64,000 nucleotides of DNA from the NCBI GenBank assembly GCA_965215315.1, contig CBDCDB010000008.1, forward strand, positions 1,240,001 to 1,304,000, written 5' to 3'. The DNA comes from Truepera sp965215315 (GTDB lineage: Bacteria > Deinococcota > Deinococci > Deinococcales > Trueperaceae). The notes beneath the pieces were generated by a model. That model had not been told where the DNA came from, did not search any database, and was given only the letters and a program-made list of their open reading frames with translations. This document shows positions 52,978 through 61,781 of the stretch, in pieces. Each line of letters begins with the position of its first letter. The stretch's first letter is position 1. A program made the position numbers and the translations under genes.

Positions 52978-53731
52978 ATGAAACCTTCCGGCACGAAACC
53001 GATTTTCAAGACTGACACGCTCGAGCTGCTCCCTAGCCCCAAACGCATCCGTGTAAAGTTCGGCGCTCAGACCGTCGCGGACAGCAAGGCGGCGACGATG
53101 CTCCTTGAAAAGGGCCAGCTGCCGCTCTACTATCTGCCCAAAGCGGACGTGGACATGGCGCTTTTAAGTGCAACAGAACACAGCACGCACTGCCCACGCA
53201 AGGGTGACGCGGTGTACCGGACGGTGTGGGCGGTAAGAAAGCCGAAAACGCCGTGTGGAGCTATCTCAAACCCCTCGAGGGCGCGGAAGCACTAACCGAC
53301 TACGTGGCTCTTTACTGGGACAAAATGGACGGCTGGTTTGAAGAGGACGAACCTGTTCACGTTCACGCCCGCGACCCCTACCACCGGGTCGATACGCGGC
53401 TGAGTTCAAGGCATATCAAGGTGGCACACGGCAGCGAGGTGATTGCTGAGAGCCACCGCCCGACGCTGCTTTTTGAAACTGACCTGACGACGCGCTACTA
53501 TCTTCCAGCGGTCGATGTACGGTTGGAGTTGCTCGAGCCTTTTGCACCACGTCGCACTGCACGTACAAGGGCAACGCGAGCTACTATTCGCTTAACGTCG
53601 GCGAGAACCCGCAAGACCTCGGGTGGTACTACGAAACGCCGCTGCCTGAGGCTTTCGACGTCCGGGACAAACTCTGCTTTTACGGCGAGAAGATGGACGC
53701 GTTTTATGTGGACGGGGAGAAACAGGGATAA
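52978..53731 (+). pseudogene. DUF427-family gene with two frameshifts
   Basis: Frame 1 (to ~53222): FGAQTVADSKAATMLLEKGQ, LPLYYLPKADVDMALL and HCPRKGDAVYRTV. Frame 2 (~53226-53540): GGKKAENAVWSYLKP, YVALYWDKMDGWFEEDEPV and VAHGSEVIAESHRPTLLFET. Frame 3 (~53543-53731): SHCTYKGNASYYSLNVGENP and FYGEKMDAFYVDGEKQG. Together they make a normal two-domain DUF427 protein of about 250 residues. Two single-base lesions break it. The intact family has unknown function. Confidence 0.85.
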
Positions 53732-53742
53732 GAAATAGCGTT

Positions 53743-53793
53743 AAAAAAGGGAAACTCGAGCTTAGCAAATAATAGCTAAGGCTCGAGTTTCCC
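53743..53793 (-). terminator. Terminator after icd
   Basis: Long hairpin, arms 53749-53766 and 53775-53793 with one bulge; on the minus strand followed by six T. Each arm contains a CTCGAG. A second palindrome, CATCACG / CGTGATG (53795-53814), lies between it and icd. Confidence 0.85.
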
Positions 53794-53826
53794 TCATCAC
53801 GCAATTACGTGATGATTGTTTCCAAC

Positions 53827-55089
53827 CTACATATTTTCTACAACCGCGTCACCAAACTCGCTGCATTTGAGGAGCGTTGCGCCCTCCATCTGCCGCTCAA
53901 AGTCATACGTCACGCGCTTTTGCGAGATGGTTTTGTCGATGCCAGCAATGATCAAGTCCGCCGCTTCGTGCCAACCTAGATGCCGAAACATCATCTCACC
54001 GGACAAAATCACCGACGCCGGGTTGACCTTATCTTGCCCCGCATATTTGGGCGCAGTGCCGTGCGTCGCTTCGAAAACCGCGTGTCCGGTCTCATAGTTG
54101 ATATTGGCCCCCGGCGCGATGCCGATGCCGCCGACCTGCGCGGCGAGTGCGTCGGAGATGTAGTCGCCGTTTAGGTTCAGGGTTGCCAGCACATCGTATT
54201 CGGCGGGCCGAGTCAGAATTTGCTGGAGCATGGCGTCGGCAATCACGTCTTTTACGGTGATGGTTTTGCCGGTGTTTGGATTGTCAAAGGTGAGCCAGGG
54301 GCCGCCGTCAAGTTCTTGCGCGCCAAATTCAGCTTTAGCCAGCGCGTAACCCCAGTCGCGAAACGCACCTTCGGTAAACTTCATAATGTTGCCCTTGTGG
54401 ACGAGCGTCACCGAAGCACGGTCGTTTTGAATGACGTAGTTTAAGGCCGCCCGTACCAGCCGCTCGGTGCCTTCACGCGACACCGGTTTGATGCCGATAC
54501 CTGAAGAGTCCGGGAACCGAATATTCTTGTGTGACTCGGGAAAGTTCTCTTGCAGCAGCGACAAAAACCGTTTCACCTCGTCTGAACCCTCGAGGTACTC
54601 AATCCCCGCATAGATATCTTCGGTATTCTCCCGAAAGATGGTCATATCGACCTGCTCAGGATGCTTGACCGGGCTCGGCACGCCGTTAAAGTACTGCACC
54701 GGGCGCAAACATGCGTAGAGGTCTAAGCGTTGACGGAGTGCCACGTTGATCGAGCGGATGCCGCCGCCGACGGGCGTCGTCAGCGGGCCTTTGATGCCGA
54801 CCAGATAGTCGCTCAGCGCCTCGACCGTTTCGTCAGGCAACCAGACGACCTCGCCGTAAACCTCGTTGGCCTTGTCGCCCGCGTAGACCTCCATCCAGGC
54901 AATTTCACGTTCGCCGCCGTAAGCTTTACGCACCGCTGCGTCGAACACCCGCACCGAAGCCTGCCAGATGTCCGGGCCGGTGCCGTCTCCTTCGATAAAC
55001 GCGACGATGGGGCGCGAAGGTACCTGCAACTCACCATTTTGAATCGTGACCTTTTCGCCGTCCGGAACTTTGATTTTGTCGTAACTCAT
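53827..55089 (-). CDS. icd: Isocitrate dehydrogenase
   Basis: 420 residues from ATG 55089; another ATG one codon earlier is only one base from the AAGGAG site. Family landmarks: IAFIEGDGTGPDIW-like VAFIEGDGTGPDIWQASVRV, GPLTTPVGGGIRSINVALRQ with LDLYACLRPVQYF, the metal site NLNGDYISDALAAQVGGIGIAPGAN, and ATHGTAPKYAGQDKVNPAS, the NADP-type coenzyme segment. It converts isocitrate to 2-oxoglutarate in the TCA cycle, feeding the glutamate and glutamine pathway. DNSALDG-type regulatory serine loop cannot be assessed. Confidence 0.94.
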   Translation of the reverse strand: MSYDKIKVPDGEKVTIQNGELQVPSRPIVAFIEGDGTGPDIWQASVRVFDAAVRKAYGGEREIAWMEVYAGDKANEVYGEVVWLPDETVEALSDYLVGIKGPLTTPVGGGIRSINVALRQRLDLYACLRPVQYFNGVPSPVKHPEQVDMTIFRENTEDIYAGIEYLEGSDEVKRFLSLLQENFPESHKNIRFPDSSGIGIKPVSREGTERLVRAALNYVIQNDRASVTLVHKGNIMKFTEGAFRDWGYALAKAEFGAQELDGGPWLTFDNPNTGKTITVKDVIADAMLQQILTRPAEYDVLATLNLNGDYISDALAAQVGGIGIAPGANINYETGHAVFEATHGTAPKYAGQDKVNPASVILSGEMMFRHLGWHEAADLIIAGIDKTISQKRVTYDFERQMEGATLLKCSEFGDAVVENM

Positions 55090-55274
55090 CATTCTCCTTC
55101 CAGGATGACGCCGAAACGCATCCTACTAACTTATTCGCAATATATCGCCCGCTAAGCTGCGTGAATAGAGTCTATCATGAGATACCAAAGGCTGATTTGG
55201 CCTTTTCGCGCGGTTTGGGAAAACAAAGCCTACTAAAGGGGTGACGCCCACGCACTTGTTGGTAGCATGGCAGG

Positions 55275-56516
55275 GTGACGTACCGAGGCCAAAATTATCA
55301 CCAAGATTATCTGAGTCAGCTTGCCGTAACAGCGGCGCTTACGATTCTTCAGCAACGTGCGCCGAGGCTGGGAGCCGAACAAATCGCCTTGCAGGAGGCT
55401 TTGGGCCGGACGCTGGCAGGAGACTTGGGGAGTCCCATCAACCATCCGGCGCTCGACAATTCTGCGCTGGACGGCTACGCCTGCCGCGTGTCGGACACCC
55501 TAAAGGCGTCTCCGGAGACCCCCGTCACGCTCCGGATCGTCGGAGACATTCCGGCAGGCAGCGTCTTCTACGGCGAGGTCGGGCCGGGTGAAGCGGTCGG
55601 CATCTACACCGGCGCGCCGGTGCCCAAAGGTGCAGACGCCATTATCGGAGTAGAGTTTACAAAAGTCTCTGGTGAACAAGTAGAGCTTACCAAGCCTGCC
55701 AACCCAGGCGATATTCGGCCCCAGGCGCAAGACCTGCAGCGCGGTGAGGTCTATCTAAAAAAAGGCCAGCGTCTCACTGAAGCAGGGGTCGGGATTGCGG
55801 CGGCGATGGGCTACGCTAGCGTGCCGGTTGTCAAGCGCCCTCGAGTCGGCATCCTCGCCACCGGCGACGAACTCGCCGAACCAGGTGAACCGCTGGGGAA
55901 CGCTCAGGTGTACAACTCGAACGCTTACGCTTTGACGGCGTTGGTGACGAGCGCAGGCGGCGAGGCGGTGCGTTTGCCTAACGTCAGGGATAATTTGGAG
56001 CTGCTAGAGGCTAGTTTGAATGGCCTCGAGCTAGACCTTCTCCTCACCTCCGGCGGCGTTTCGATGGGCCGTTACGATTTCGTCCGGGATTTACTCTTTA
56101 CCAAGGGTGAGGTCTACTTCTGGAAAGTCGCAATGAAACCGGGCGGGCCGGTCTTGTTCGGGCGTTACGGTAGCCTGCCACTTTTGGGGTTGCCGGGAAA
56201 TCCGGTCTCGAGCCTCGTCGTCTTCAAGCTTTTGGGCGAAGCGTTTTTAGCTGCGGCGCTGGGCAGCACAGAACCTGTCCCCTACCAGCAGCGCAGACCC
56301 GCCTACGCCGCCACCCCGTTTAAGGGTTCAGGCTTTAAGGAAACGTTCACCCGTGTGACGCTCTCATATGACGCGGACGGGCGCACCGTAGCAAGCAGCA
56401 CCGGCAACCAGAGTTCGGGCGTGCTGCGGTCACTGCTCTTGGCTGACGCCCTCGCCGTAATTCCGCCGCATACAAACGTTGAAATTGGGGAAAGGCTCGA
56501 GGTCATCCCGTTTTAA
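55275..56516 (+). CDS. moeA: Molybdopterin molybdotransferase MoeA
   Basis: 413 residues. NHPALDNSALDGYACRVSD, the MoeA active-site signature, lies near residue 56; then GPGEAVGIYTGAPVPKGADA, GILATGDELAEPGEPLGNAQVYNSN (molybdopterin-binding domain) and LLTSGGVSMGRYDFV, LLGLPGNPVSSLVVF. It inserts molybdate into adenylylated molybdopterin. TAGCAT (55263-55268) is 6 nt before the GTG, a leaderless-type start. No other moa/mob genes are in the window. Confidence 0.95.
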   Translation: MTYRGQNYHQDYLSQLAVTAALTILQQRAPRLGAEQIALQEALGRTLAGDLGSPINHPALDNSALDGYACRVSDTLKASPETPVTLRIVGDIPAGSVFYGEVGPGEAVGIYTGAPVPKGADAIIGVEFTKVSGEQVELTKPANPGDIRPQAQDLQRGEVYLKKGQRLTEAGVGIAAAMGYASVPVVKRPRVGILATGDELAEPGEPLGNAQVYNSNAYALTALVTSAGGEAVRLPNVRDNLELLEASLNGLELDLLLTSGGVSMGRYDFVRDLLFTKGEVYFWKVAMKPGGPVLFGRYGSLPLLGLPGNPVSSLVVFKLLGEAFLAAALGSTEPVPYQQRRPAYAATPFKGSGFKETFTRVTLSYDADGRTVASSTGNQSSGVLRSLLLADALAVIPPHTNVEIGERLEVIPF

Positions 56517-56543
56517 GGGTGCCGAGACGAAAACCGGGTACCG

Positions 56544-57398
56544 ATGAAGAATGAAGGTTTAACAGCGAAGCGCAAAGTCTGGCGGATTCCGGAACTGAGC
56601 GACCTCGAGCTCCTCCGCGCCGAAAACCTCACGCAGTCGTTTCCCAAACACACGCATGAACGCTACGCTGTGGGCGTCATCGAGCGGGGCGCACTCGGCT
56701 TTTTTTACCGAGGCGAAAACGTCGTTGCTGCGCCCGGTGACATCAACTTGTGCGTTCCCGGCGAGGTGCATACCGGACAGTCCGCGCTGCCTGAAGGCTG
56801 GAGCTACCGGATGTTTTACCTCGAGGCCCAGACACTTCAGCACGTCGCTGCTGAAATCTCGGCCAGACCCCGCGACCTGCCCTATTTTCAGGCGGGCGTC
56901 CTTAACGACCCCTATTTGGCCCGACACCTGCACAGCTTGCACCGCCTTTTGGAGCGGTCAGAAGCGTCACGGCTCGAGCGAGAAACTCGGCTTCTAAACG
57001 TATTGGCGCAGCTCGTTACCCGGCACGCCGACGCGCCACCGCCTATAGCTAAGACGAGCCGCGAACCCTACGCAGTAACGCAGGTTAAGACTTACCTCGA
57101 GACCCACTACGCCGAAGCCGTCTCACTGGAGACACTCGCGCGGCTGACGCACCTGAGCCGCTACCATCTCGTCCGCGTTTTTCGTGAAACGGTCGGCGTT
57201 CCGCCGCACGCGTACCTTCGGCAGGTAAGAATCAGACGCGCCAAAGAATTGCTGAGCTTGGGACAACCGCCCGCCGCAGTTGCGCTGCTAACCGGTTTTA
57301 CCGACCAGAGCCACCTGACGCGCTGGTTCAAGCGGTTGTGGGGCTACACACCGGGTCAGTACCGCAATCCCGTACAAGACAGGTTGGTTTTGGGCTAG
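56544..57398 (+). CDS. AraC-family transcriptional regulator
   Basis: 284 residues. N-terminal cupin (FPKHTHERYAVGVIERGALGF, VVAAPGDINLCVPGEVHTG) and C-terminal double helix-turn-helix: LETLARLTHLSRYHLVRVFRE and VALLTGFTDQSHLTRWFKRLWGYTPGQYR. It is directly before the B3/B4-domain and LysE genes, as in other bacteria where this trio occurs, and probably controls them in response to a small molecule. Confidence 0.92.
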   Translation: MKNEGLTAKRKVWRIPELSDLELLRAENLTQSFPKHTHERYAVGVIERGALGFFYRGENVVAAPGDINLCVPGEVHTGQSALPEGWSYRMFYLEAQTLQHVAAEISARPRDLPYFQAGVLNDPYLARHLHSLHRLLERSEASRLERETRLLNVLAQLVTRHADAPPPIAKTSREPYAVTQVKTYLETHYAEAVSLETLARLTHLSRYHLVRVFRETVGVPPHAYLRQVRIRRAKELLSLGQPPAAVALLTGFTDQSHLTRWFKRLWGYTPGQYRNPVQDRLVLG

Positions 57399-57451
57399 GT
57401 ACGCTGCCAGACACATCAAAAGCTTGCAGAAACTGATGTGTGAGGAGCCCA

Positions 57452-58162
57452 ATGATTGAGATTAACGTAACGGACCGCTGGCACGAAACTTTCCCCGGCG
57501 CACACGTCGGCGTGCTGCTCGTCGGCAAGGTAGACAGTACGAGGCGTGAGACTCCGTTAGACGGGCGCAAGCGGGAAACCGAAACGCGACTTCGGGAGAC
57601 GTTTACGGGAGTTTCCCGAGCCGACCTGCTCGAGCTAGACGTCTTAAAAGCCTACCGAAACTATTACAAACGCTTCGGCAACACCTACCACATACAACTT
57701 CAGCTCGAGTCCATCGTCCAAAAAGGGAAGTCGCTGCCGAATGTCAGCCCTCTGGTTGACGCCAACTTTGCCGCCGAACTGGAAACGCTCGTTTTAACAG
57801 CCGGGCACGATGCGGATTTGCTGATGCCGCCCCTTACGATTGACGCGGCTCAAGGTGGCAAAACATTTATGGGCATGAACGGCAAGGTCAAAACGCTCAA
57901 ACCCGGTGACATGATAATGGCGGACGCTGCGGGCATTGTTTGTACCATTATCTATGGTCAGGACGCACGTACCCCAATTTCTCCGGCAACGAAACGTGCG
58001 CTTTACGCGGCCTATGCGCCTGCGGGCGTACCGGTAGCGGCGGTGGAGAGACAGCTCGAGACCGTCCGCGAAAACGTTCTACTTTTTGCCCCACAAGCCG
58101 AAGTCGAACAGCTTACCCTCTACGCCGCAAACGGCTCTATATCAGGAGATACAGGTGCCTAG
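57452..58162 (+). CDS. B3/B4 tRNA-binding-domain protein (PheT editing-domain-like)
   Basis: 236 residues from ATG 57452 with GAGGAG upstream. It shows DVLKAYRNYYKRFGNTYHIQLQLESIVQKGKSLPNVSPLVDANF, the conserved core of free-standing B3/B4 domains, and later TFMGMNGKVKTLKPGDMIMAD and CTIIYGQDARTPIS. In phenylalanyl-tRNA synthetase this domain edits mischarged tRNA; the free form may do similar proofreading or bind amino acids. Its end overlaps the LysE gene by eight bases. Confidence 0.85.
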   Translation: MIEINVTDRWHETFPGAHVGVLLVGKVDSTRRETPLDGRKRETETRLRETFTGVSRADLLELDVLKAYRNYYKRFGNTYHIQLQLESIVQKGKSLPNVSPLVDANFAAELETLVLTAGHDADLLMPPLTIDAAQGGKTFMGMNGKVKTLKPGDMIMADAAGIVCTIIYGQDARTPISPATKRALYAAYAPAGVPVAAVERQLETVRENVLLFAPQAEVEQLTLYAANGSISGDTGA

Positions 58163-58769
58163 CCCGGAGTTTTTATTGACTGCGCTCGTCGTGGCGCTGA
58201 TACCCGGTACCGGCGTGATGTATACAGTCTCGAGCGGACTCTTTTACGGCGCTCGGGGGGGCGTTGCAGCGGCGCTCGGGTGTACCTTGGGCGTCGTGCC
58301 TCATCTACTAGCGAGCATTCTCGGATTGTCTTTTGTCCTTCAGCTGAGCGCACCTGTGTTTCAAGGGCTCAAGCTCTTGGGTGCGCTTTATCTGCTCTAC
58401 CTCGCGTGGGCGCTGTGGCGTGAGCAGGGTACACTTTCGTTCGGTTCAGCTTCGGCTGGGCAGAATACCCGGCAGATTATCGTCAAAGCCGTTTTGCTCA
58501 ACGTCTTGAACCCCAAGCTGACGGTGTTCTTTTTTGCTTTTTTGCCGCTTTCTATCTCACCGAACGCCGCTTCACCGCTAGCTGCACTGGTTTTTCTCAG
58601 CCTCATTTTCATGCTTGTGACGCTCGTCGTCTTCCTCGGCTACGGCCTGCTAGCAAGCCGTGTTCGTCAACGTGTCACCGATTCGCCAGGGTTTATCAGC
58701 TGGCTGAGGCGTTCTTTTGCGGCGGCGTTTGCGGTGTTTGGGTTAAAACTTGCGCTGGCGACACGGTAA
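58155..58769 (+). CDS. LysE-family amino acid exporter
   Basis: 204 residues from GTG 58155 with AGGAGA upstream, overlapping the previous gene. LysE/RhtB hallmarks: LLTALVVALIPGTGVMYTVSSGLFYGARGGVAAALGCTLGVVPH and KAVLLNVLNPKLTVFFFAFLP, with about six helices. Members export amino acids or related compounds across the inner membrane. Pairing with a B3/B4 protein suggests removal of a non-cognate amino acid. Confidence 0.92.
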   Translation: MPSPEFLLTALVVALIPGTGVMYTVSSGLFYGARGGVAAALGCTLGVVPHLLASILGLSFVLQLSAPVFQGLKLLGALYLLYLAWALWREQGTLSFGSASAGQNTRQIIVKAVLLNVLNPKLTVFFFAFLPLSISPNAASPLAALVFLSLIFMLVTLVVFLGYGLLASRVRQRVTDSPGFISWLRRSFAAAFAVFGLKLALATR

Positions 58770-58823
58770 GCCGGGCGTGATTTGCGTAGGCTCGAGCCCC
58801 TCAAAGCCTTGCGTTCTCAGCTG

Positions 58824-59984
58824 TCAACCGCCAGTGTTCACAGCCTCTGTACCCTCGTCTTCAGCCCAGCTGCCGATCCAAGTTGTGCCAAGTGGTACGC
58901 CCCAGCGCACCCCGGTAGCCAGTACAATATTGCCGTCAATGATTCCAGCTACCGTTGACGCCCTCGCCTCAGGCATCTCTCTCAGTTTTTCCCAGCTGTC
59001 AGTCGCGGGATCGTAGGCGATAACTTCTGAGGTTTGTGTACGTCCCTGTGAGGTTTTTATACGCTTTTGCGTCGTCCCCATCACAACGACGAGCCGACCG
59101 GCGTAGGCGAAAGCACCCGCCGAAATATGCCCGAGCGGTTGCGGTAAGTTGGCAACCCGGTCCCAGCTGTCCTCTGCCGGATCGTACACATTGACGTAAC
59201 GCCGATTGCCCGAGTTTTCGTCGCCCAAGCGCTGACCACCAACAGCGTAGATTTTGCCGCCCAACGCGGCACCCGCAATATGGTTGCGGGGGTTGGGCAG
59301 GGCCGCTGCTTCGGTCCAAATTGTGCTCCCGGCGGCGACGCCTAGTACCCAGTGTGCTGCGCTGTCCTCGAGGTAGGTATCTCCTTCACGGTGCGTTCCA
59401 CCAAAAAAGTGAAGTCGTCCCGCCAGGTTGACCAGAGCGCCGCCGCCTATTTTCTCCGGCAGTGCAGGCCCGGCCGCCCAGCTGTCGGTAGGGATGTCGT
59501 AGATCCAGACGTGGTCGGTGTCTGGTCCGGGGTGGTCGCCCACAAAACCGCCAGCCAGATAGATTTTGTTGCCAAAACGTGCTTGACCGGCGTGGGTCAC
59601 TTTTTCGGGTAGCGGGGCGAGGTTGTGCCAGCGCTCCTTGACCGGGTCGAAAGCCAGCGTTATCAGAGACGCCTGAGGCTGCTCGTTATAAAACCCGCCA
59701 AAAACGTAGAGGAGGCCGCCTGCTGCGAGCCCTTGCGCTTCGTAGAGCGCTACGGGGCTCGGCACGGTTTCTGTCCAGGTCACGTCTCGACCCGGAAATA
59801 CACCATCGTCACCAGGGTCGTCCGTAACGGGATCGCCTGTAACAGGATCGTCTGTGACCGGCTCATCTACAACCGGTTCAGAAGGTTGTTGGCCGGGTTG
59901 AGCTGCCGGGGGCCGAGAGCAGCCGACCAAAGAAGCGAGTAGTAACCCAGCGAGCCAAATGTGCTTTATAGATACTTTGTTCAT
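58824..59984 (-). CDS. Kelch-repeat lipoprotein
   Basis: 386 residues from ATG 59984. Lipobox SLVGC (~residue 22), then an acidic linker with tandem units of the form (D/E)PVT(D/G)DP. Five to six Kelch repeats follow, each with GG and a YDP/Y...D.W pair: GGLLYVFGGFY, NKIYLAGGFVGD, GRLHFFGGTHREG, GKIYAVGGQRLGDENSG, and GRLVVVMGTTQ. The fold is a beta-propeller exposed outside the membrane; no ligand can be named. Confidence 0.88.
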   Translation of the reverse strand: MNKVSIKHIWLAGLLLASLVGCSRPPAAQPGQQPSEPVVDEPVTDDPVTGDPVTDDPGDDGVFPGRDVTWTETVPSPVALYEAQGLAAGGLLYVFGGFYNEQPQASLITLAFDPVKERWHNLAPLPEKVTHAGQARFGNKIYLAGGFVGDHPGPDTDHVWIYDIPTDSWAAGPALPEKIGGGALVNLAGRLHFFGGTHREGDTYLEDSAAHWVLGVAAGSTIWTEAAALPNPRNHIAGAALGGKIYAVGGQRLGDENSGNRRYVNVYDPAEDSWDRVANLPQPLGHISAGAFAYAGRLVVVMGTTQKRIKTSQGRTQTSEVIAYDPATDSWEKLREMPEARASTVAGIIDGNIVLATGVRWGVPLGTTWIGSWAEDEGTEAVNTGG

Positions 59985-60407
59985 AACAACCACCCAAAAA
60001 TAAGCTTGAAAGACGAAACGGATCATCTCAGGCGCGTAACTGTCCCCGCCAGTCGTAGCGCCATCAGTAGTATGCGCCTATTTTGAAGTGCAAACTATGA
60101 CTGTGCGACAGTGCCAACCCCAAAACCTACGCCGACCTACAGTTTTACCGTCCTATACCGGGGTGTTGCTGTACAGCACTCACAAGAAAGGTCTGCCAGA
60201 TATGGTCTGGACGCCGCCGAGTTCTAGCATAAGGTAGCAAAATGTTTGCTTAGCTGAACGGTAGGTAAAACGCTCGAGCCTAGCAGCCCACAAAACCGTA
60301 CTGAGCCTAAGGCGCGTTTAGACAATAGCTCTAGAAATCATCTTTAGAAATCGGGTTTTAGCTGTACCCGTCTGCTTTGAGTCTTTACGGGTAGAGGGGG
60401 CTCGAGT
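59985..60407. other. Intergenic region
   Basis: No gene in about 420 bases. An inverted repeat TACCCGT / ACGGGTA with a 15-base loop at 60367-60395 lies just past the CPBP remnant; it lacks a T-run. The rest shows no clear structure. Confidence 0.35.
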
Positions 60408-60838
60408 TCACGCTCGAGCGTCGGCAACAGTCTCTACCTCGCCGGGCCGAACCACGCGGTTTCGCCTCAAAGCCCACCAACCCAAACCAGCCACTGTAAG
60501 GAGCAAGACGATCTGAACGATTAGCCCCGGTTCAGGCCCATAACTGTCGCCGACCCACAGCTTAGGCCCGGTGACGGCGGCGACAACCGGCGTCGGCGTG
60601 TTCTGACCTGAGACCGTAAGCCCAAACATAATCAGAAAGAAGTTCCAGCTTGCGTGCATACCAGTAGGTAGCCAGACGTTGCGAGCGGTCACAAAAGCAA
60701 CCGCTAAGAAGACATCCGCGACAGCTGTGATGAACGTAGAGAGCAGCGCCGCACCCGAGTTGGTGAGGTAGACGACACCGAACAGGAGGGCGCTGAAGCT
60801 CAGCGCGGCCCAGGTGCCTAGGTACCACCAACCTAAAA
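60408..60838 (-). pseudogene. CPBP-family (Abi/Rce1-like) membrane protease, 5' part missing
   Basis: The open frame reads FSALLFGVVYLTNSGAALLSTFITAVADVFLAVAFVTARNVWLPTGMHASWNFFLIMFG and then a last helix and charged tail. The final CPBP motif HxxxN (HASWN) is intact, but the first His motif (FGxxH) is Tyr and the N-terminal EExxxR part is absent. The frame begins at the edge of a transposase remnant, which probably replaced the 5' half. Confidence 0.7.
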
Positions 60839-61027
60839 CTATAGGATGACAGCATTCAGGAGCGAAAGCGCGGCGAAGACGGCCTCTTTGAGGTGATTGA
60901 GGGAAGCGTACAAGCGTCTAGGTAGGAGAAAGCCTTTGAGAACTCGCCACAGTGTTTCGATAGGATTTAACTGAGGCGAGTCGAGTAAGAAAGAAGGTAA
61001 CGAAGGAATAAGCCTTGAGCTTGCCAC
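60839..61027 (-). mobile_element. IS630-type transposase remnant
   Basis: 62 codons containing LDSPQLNPIETLWRVLKGFL, the Glu region of a DDE transposase, then LPRRLYASLNHLKEAVFAALSLL up to the stop. It resembles the C-terminus of the transposases at 26284 and 30348. No complete element or ends are left. Confidence 0.75.
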
Positions 61028-61059
61028 TGCAGTTCTTTAGCTTTGCTACCCTGTGCTGC

Positions 61060-61704
61060 ATGAACGAGCCTAGTAGTCTCGAGGTTAAAAGCGAAGGGGC
61101 GGCAACGCTGCTCAATACGAAAACGCGGCAACTCCTCGCGCCTTTTGTCGGTAAGACTAAAAGTGTCAAAGCGGCGAGTGACGAACTCAGCGTCAAGCTC
61201 ACGACCTATTACCCTTACGTCAAACAGTTTGAACGCGCCGGACTTATCGGGGTGGTCGAGGTCACGCCGCGTTCAGGTCGCGCCGTCAAGCACTACCGCA
61301 GCGTCGCCGACGGATACTTCGTTCCGCATACCGTAAGCCCGCTGATGGTCTATTACGAAGAACTCGAGCTGAAAATGCACCAAACGATGTGGCAAGCTCT
61401 GCTAAAAGCGTGGTTGACCGGGACAGCTGAGTTAAGTACGTGGGGTTTGCGCTGCTACAAATATCCTGATGTGGGCCTGGGCGTGATGGGCGCAGAGTCG
61501 CAGAACGAGCCGGGGCATCTCTTTAGCGGCAAAAGCCCGATTATCTTTCCTCGTTGGCGTACGCTCGAGCTAAACCAGGAGCAAGTGAGAGCCGTGCAGC
61601 TCGAGTTACGCAGCATCTTAGAGAAGTACACCGCAGCGCAAGCCGGGTCAGACGCGTATCTCGTGCGGGTTGCGACGGTGCCGCTGCCTGAAGAATCCAC
61701 CTGA
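61060..61704 (+). CDS. Winged-helix (ArsR-like) regulator of unknown target
   Basis: 214 residues from ATG 61060. The N-terminal half, LLNTKTRQLLAPFVGKTKSVKAASDELSVKLTTYYPYVKQFERAGLIGVVE and RSGRAVKHYRSVADGYFVP, has the layout of an ArsR/helix-turn-helix-12 winged helix. The C-terminal half is uncharacterised. TACCCT (61047-61052) lies 7 nt before the ATG. Confidence 0.72.
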   Translation: MNEPSSLEVKSEGAATLLNTKTRQLLAPFVGKTKSVKAASDELSVKLTTYYPYVKQFERAGLIGVVEVTPRSGRAVKHYRSVADGYFVPHTVSPLMVYYEELELKMHQTMWQALLKAWLTGTAELSTWGLRCYKYPDVGLGVMGAESQNEPGHLFSGKSPIIFPRWRTLELNQEQVRAVQLELRSILEKYTAAQAGSDAYLVRVATVPLPEEST

Positions 61705-61781
61705 CCCAGGCGCTAGATTTGTTTTACACAGCGCTTTAAGACTGCGGCGCGCCACACTGACGCGCCACAGTCAGGACGACT

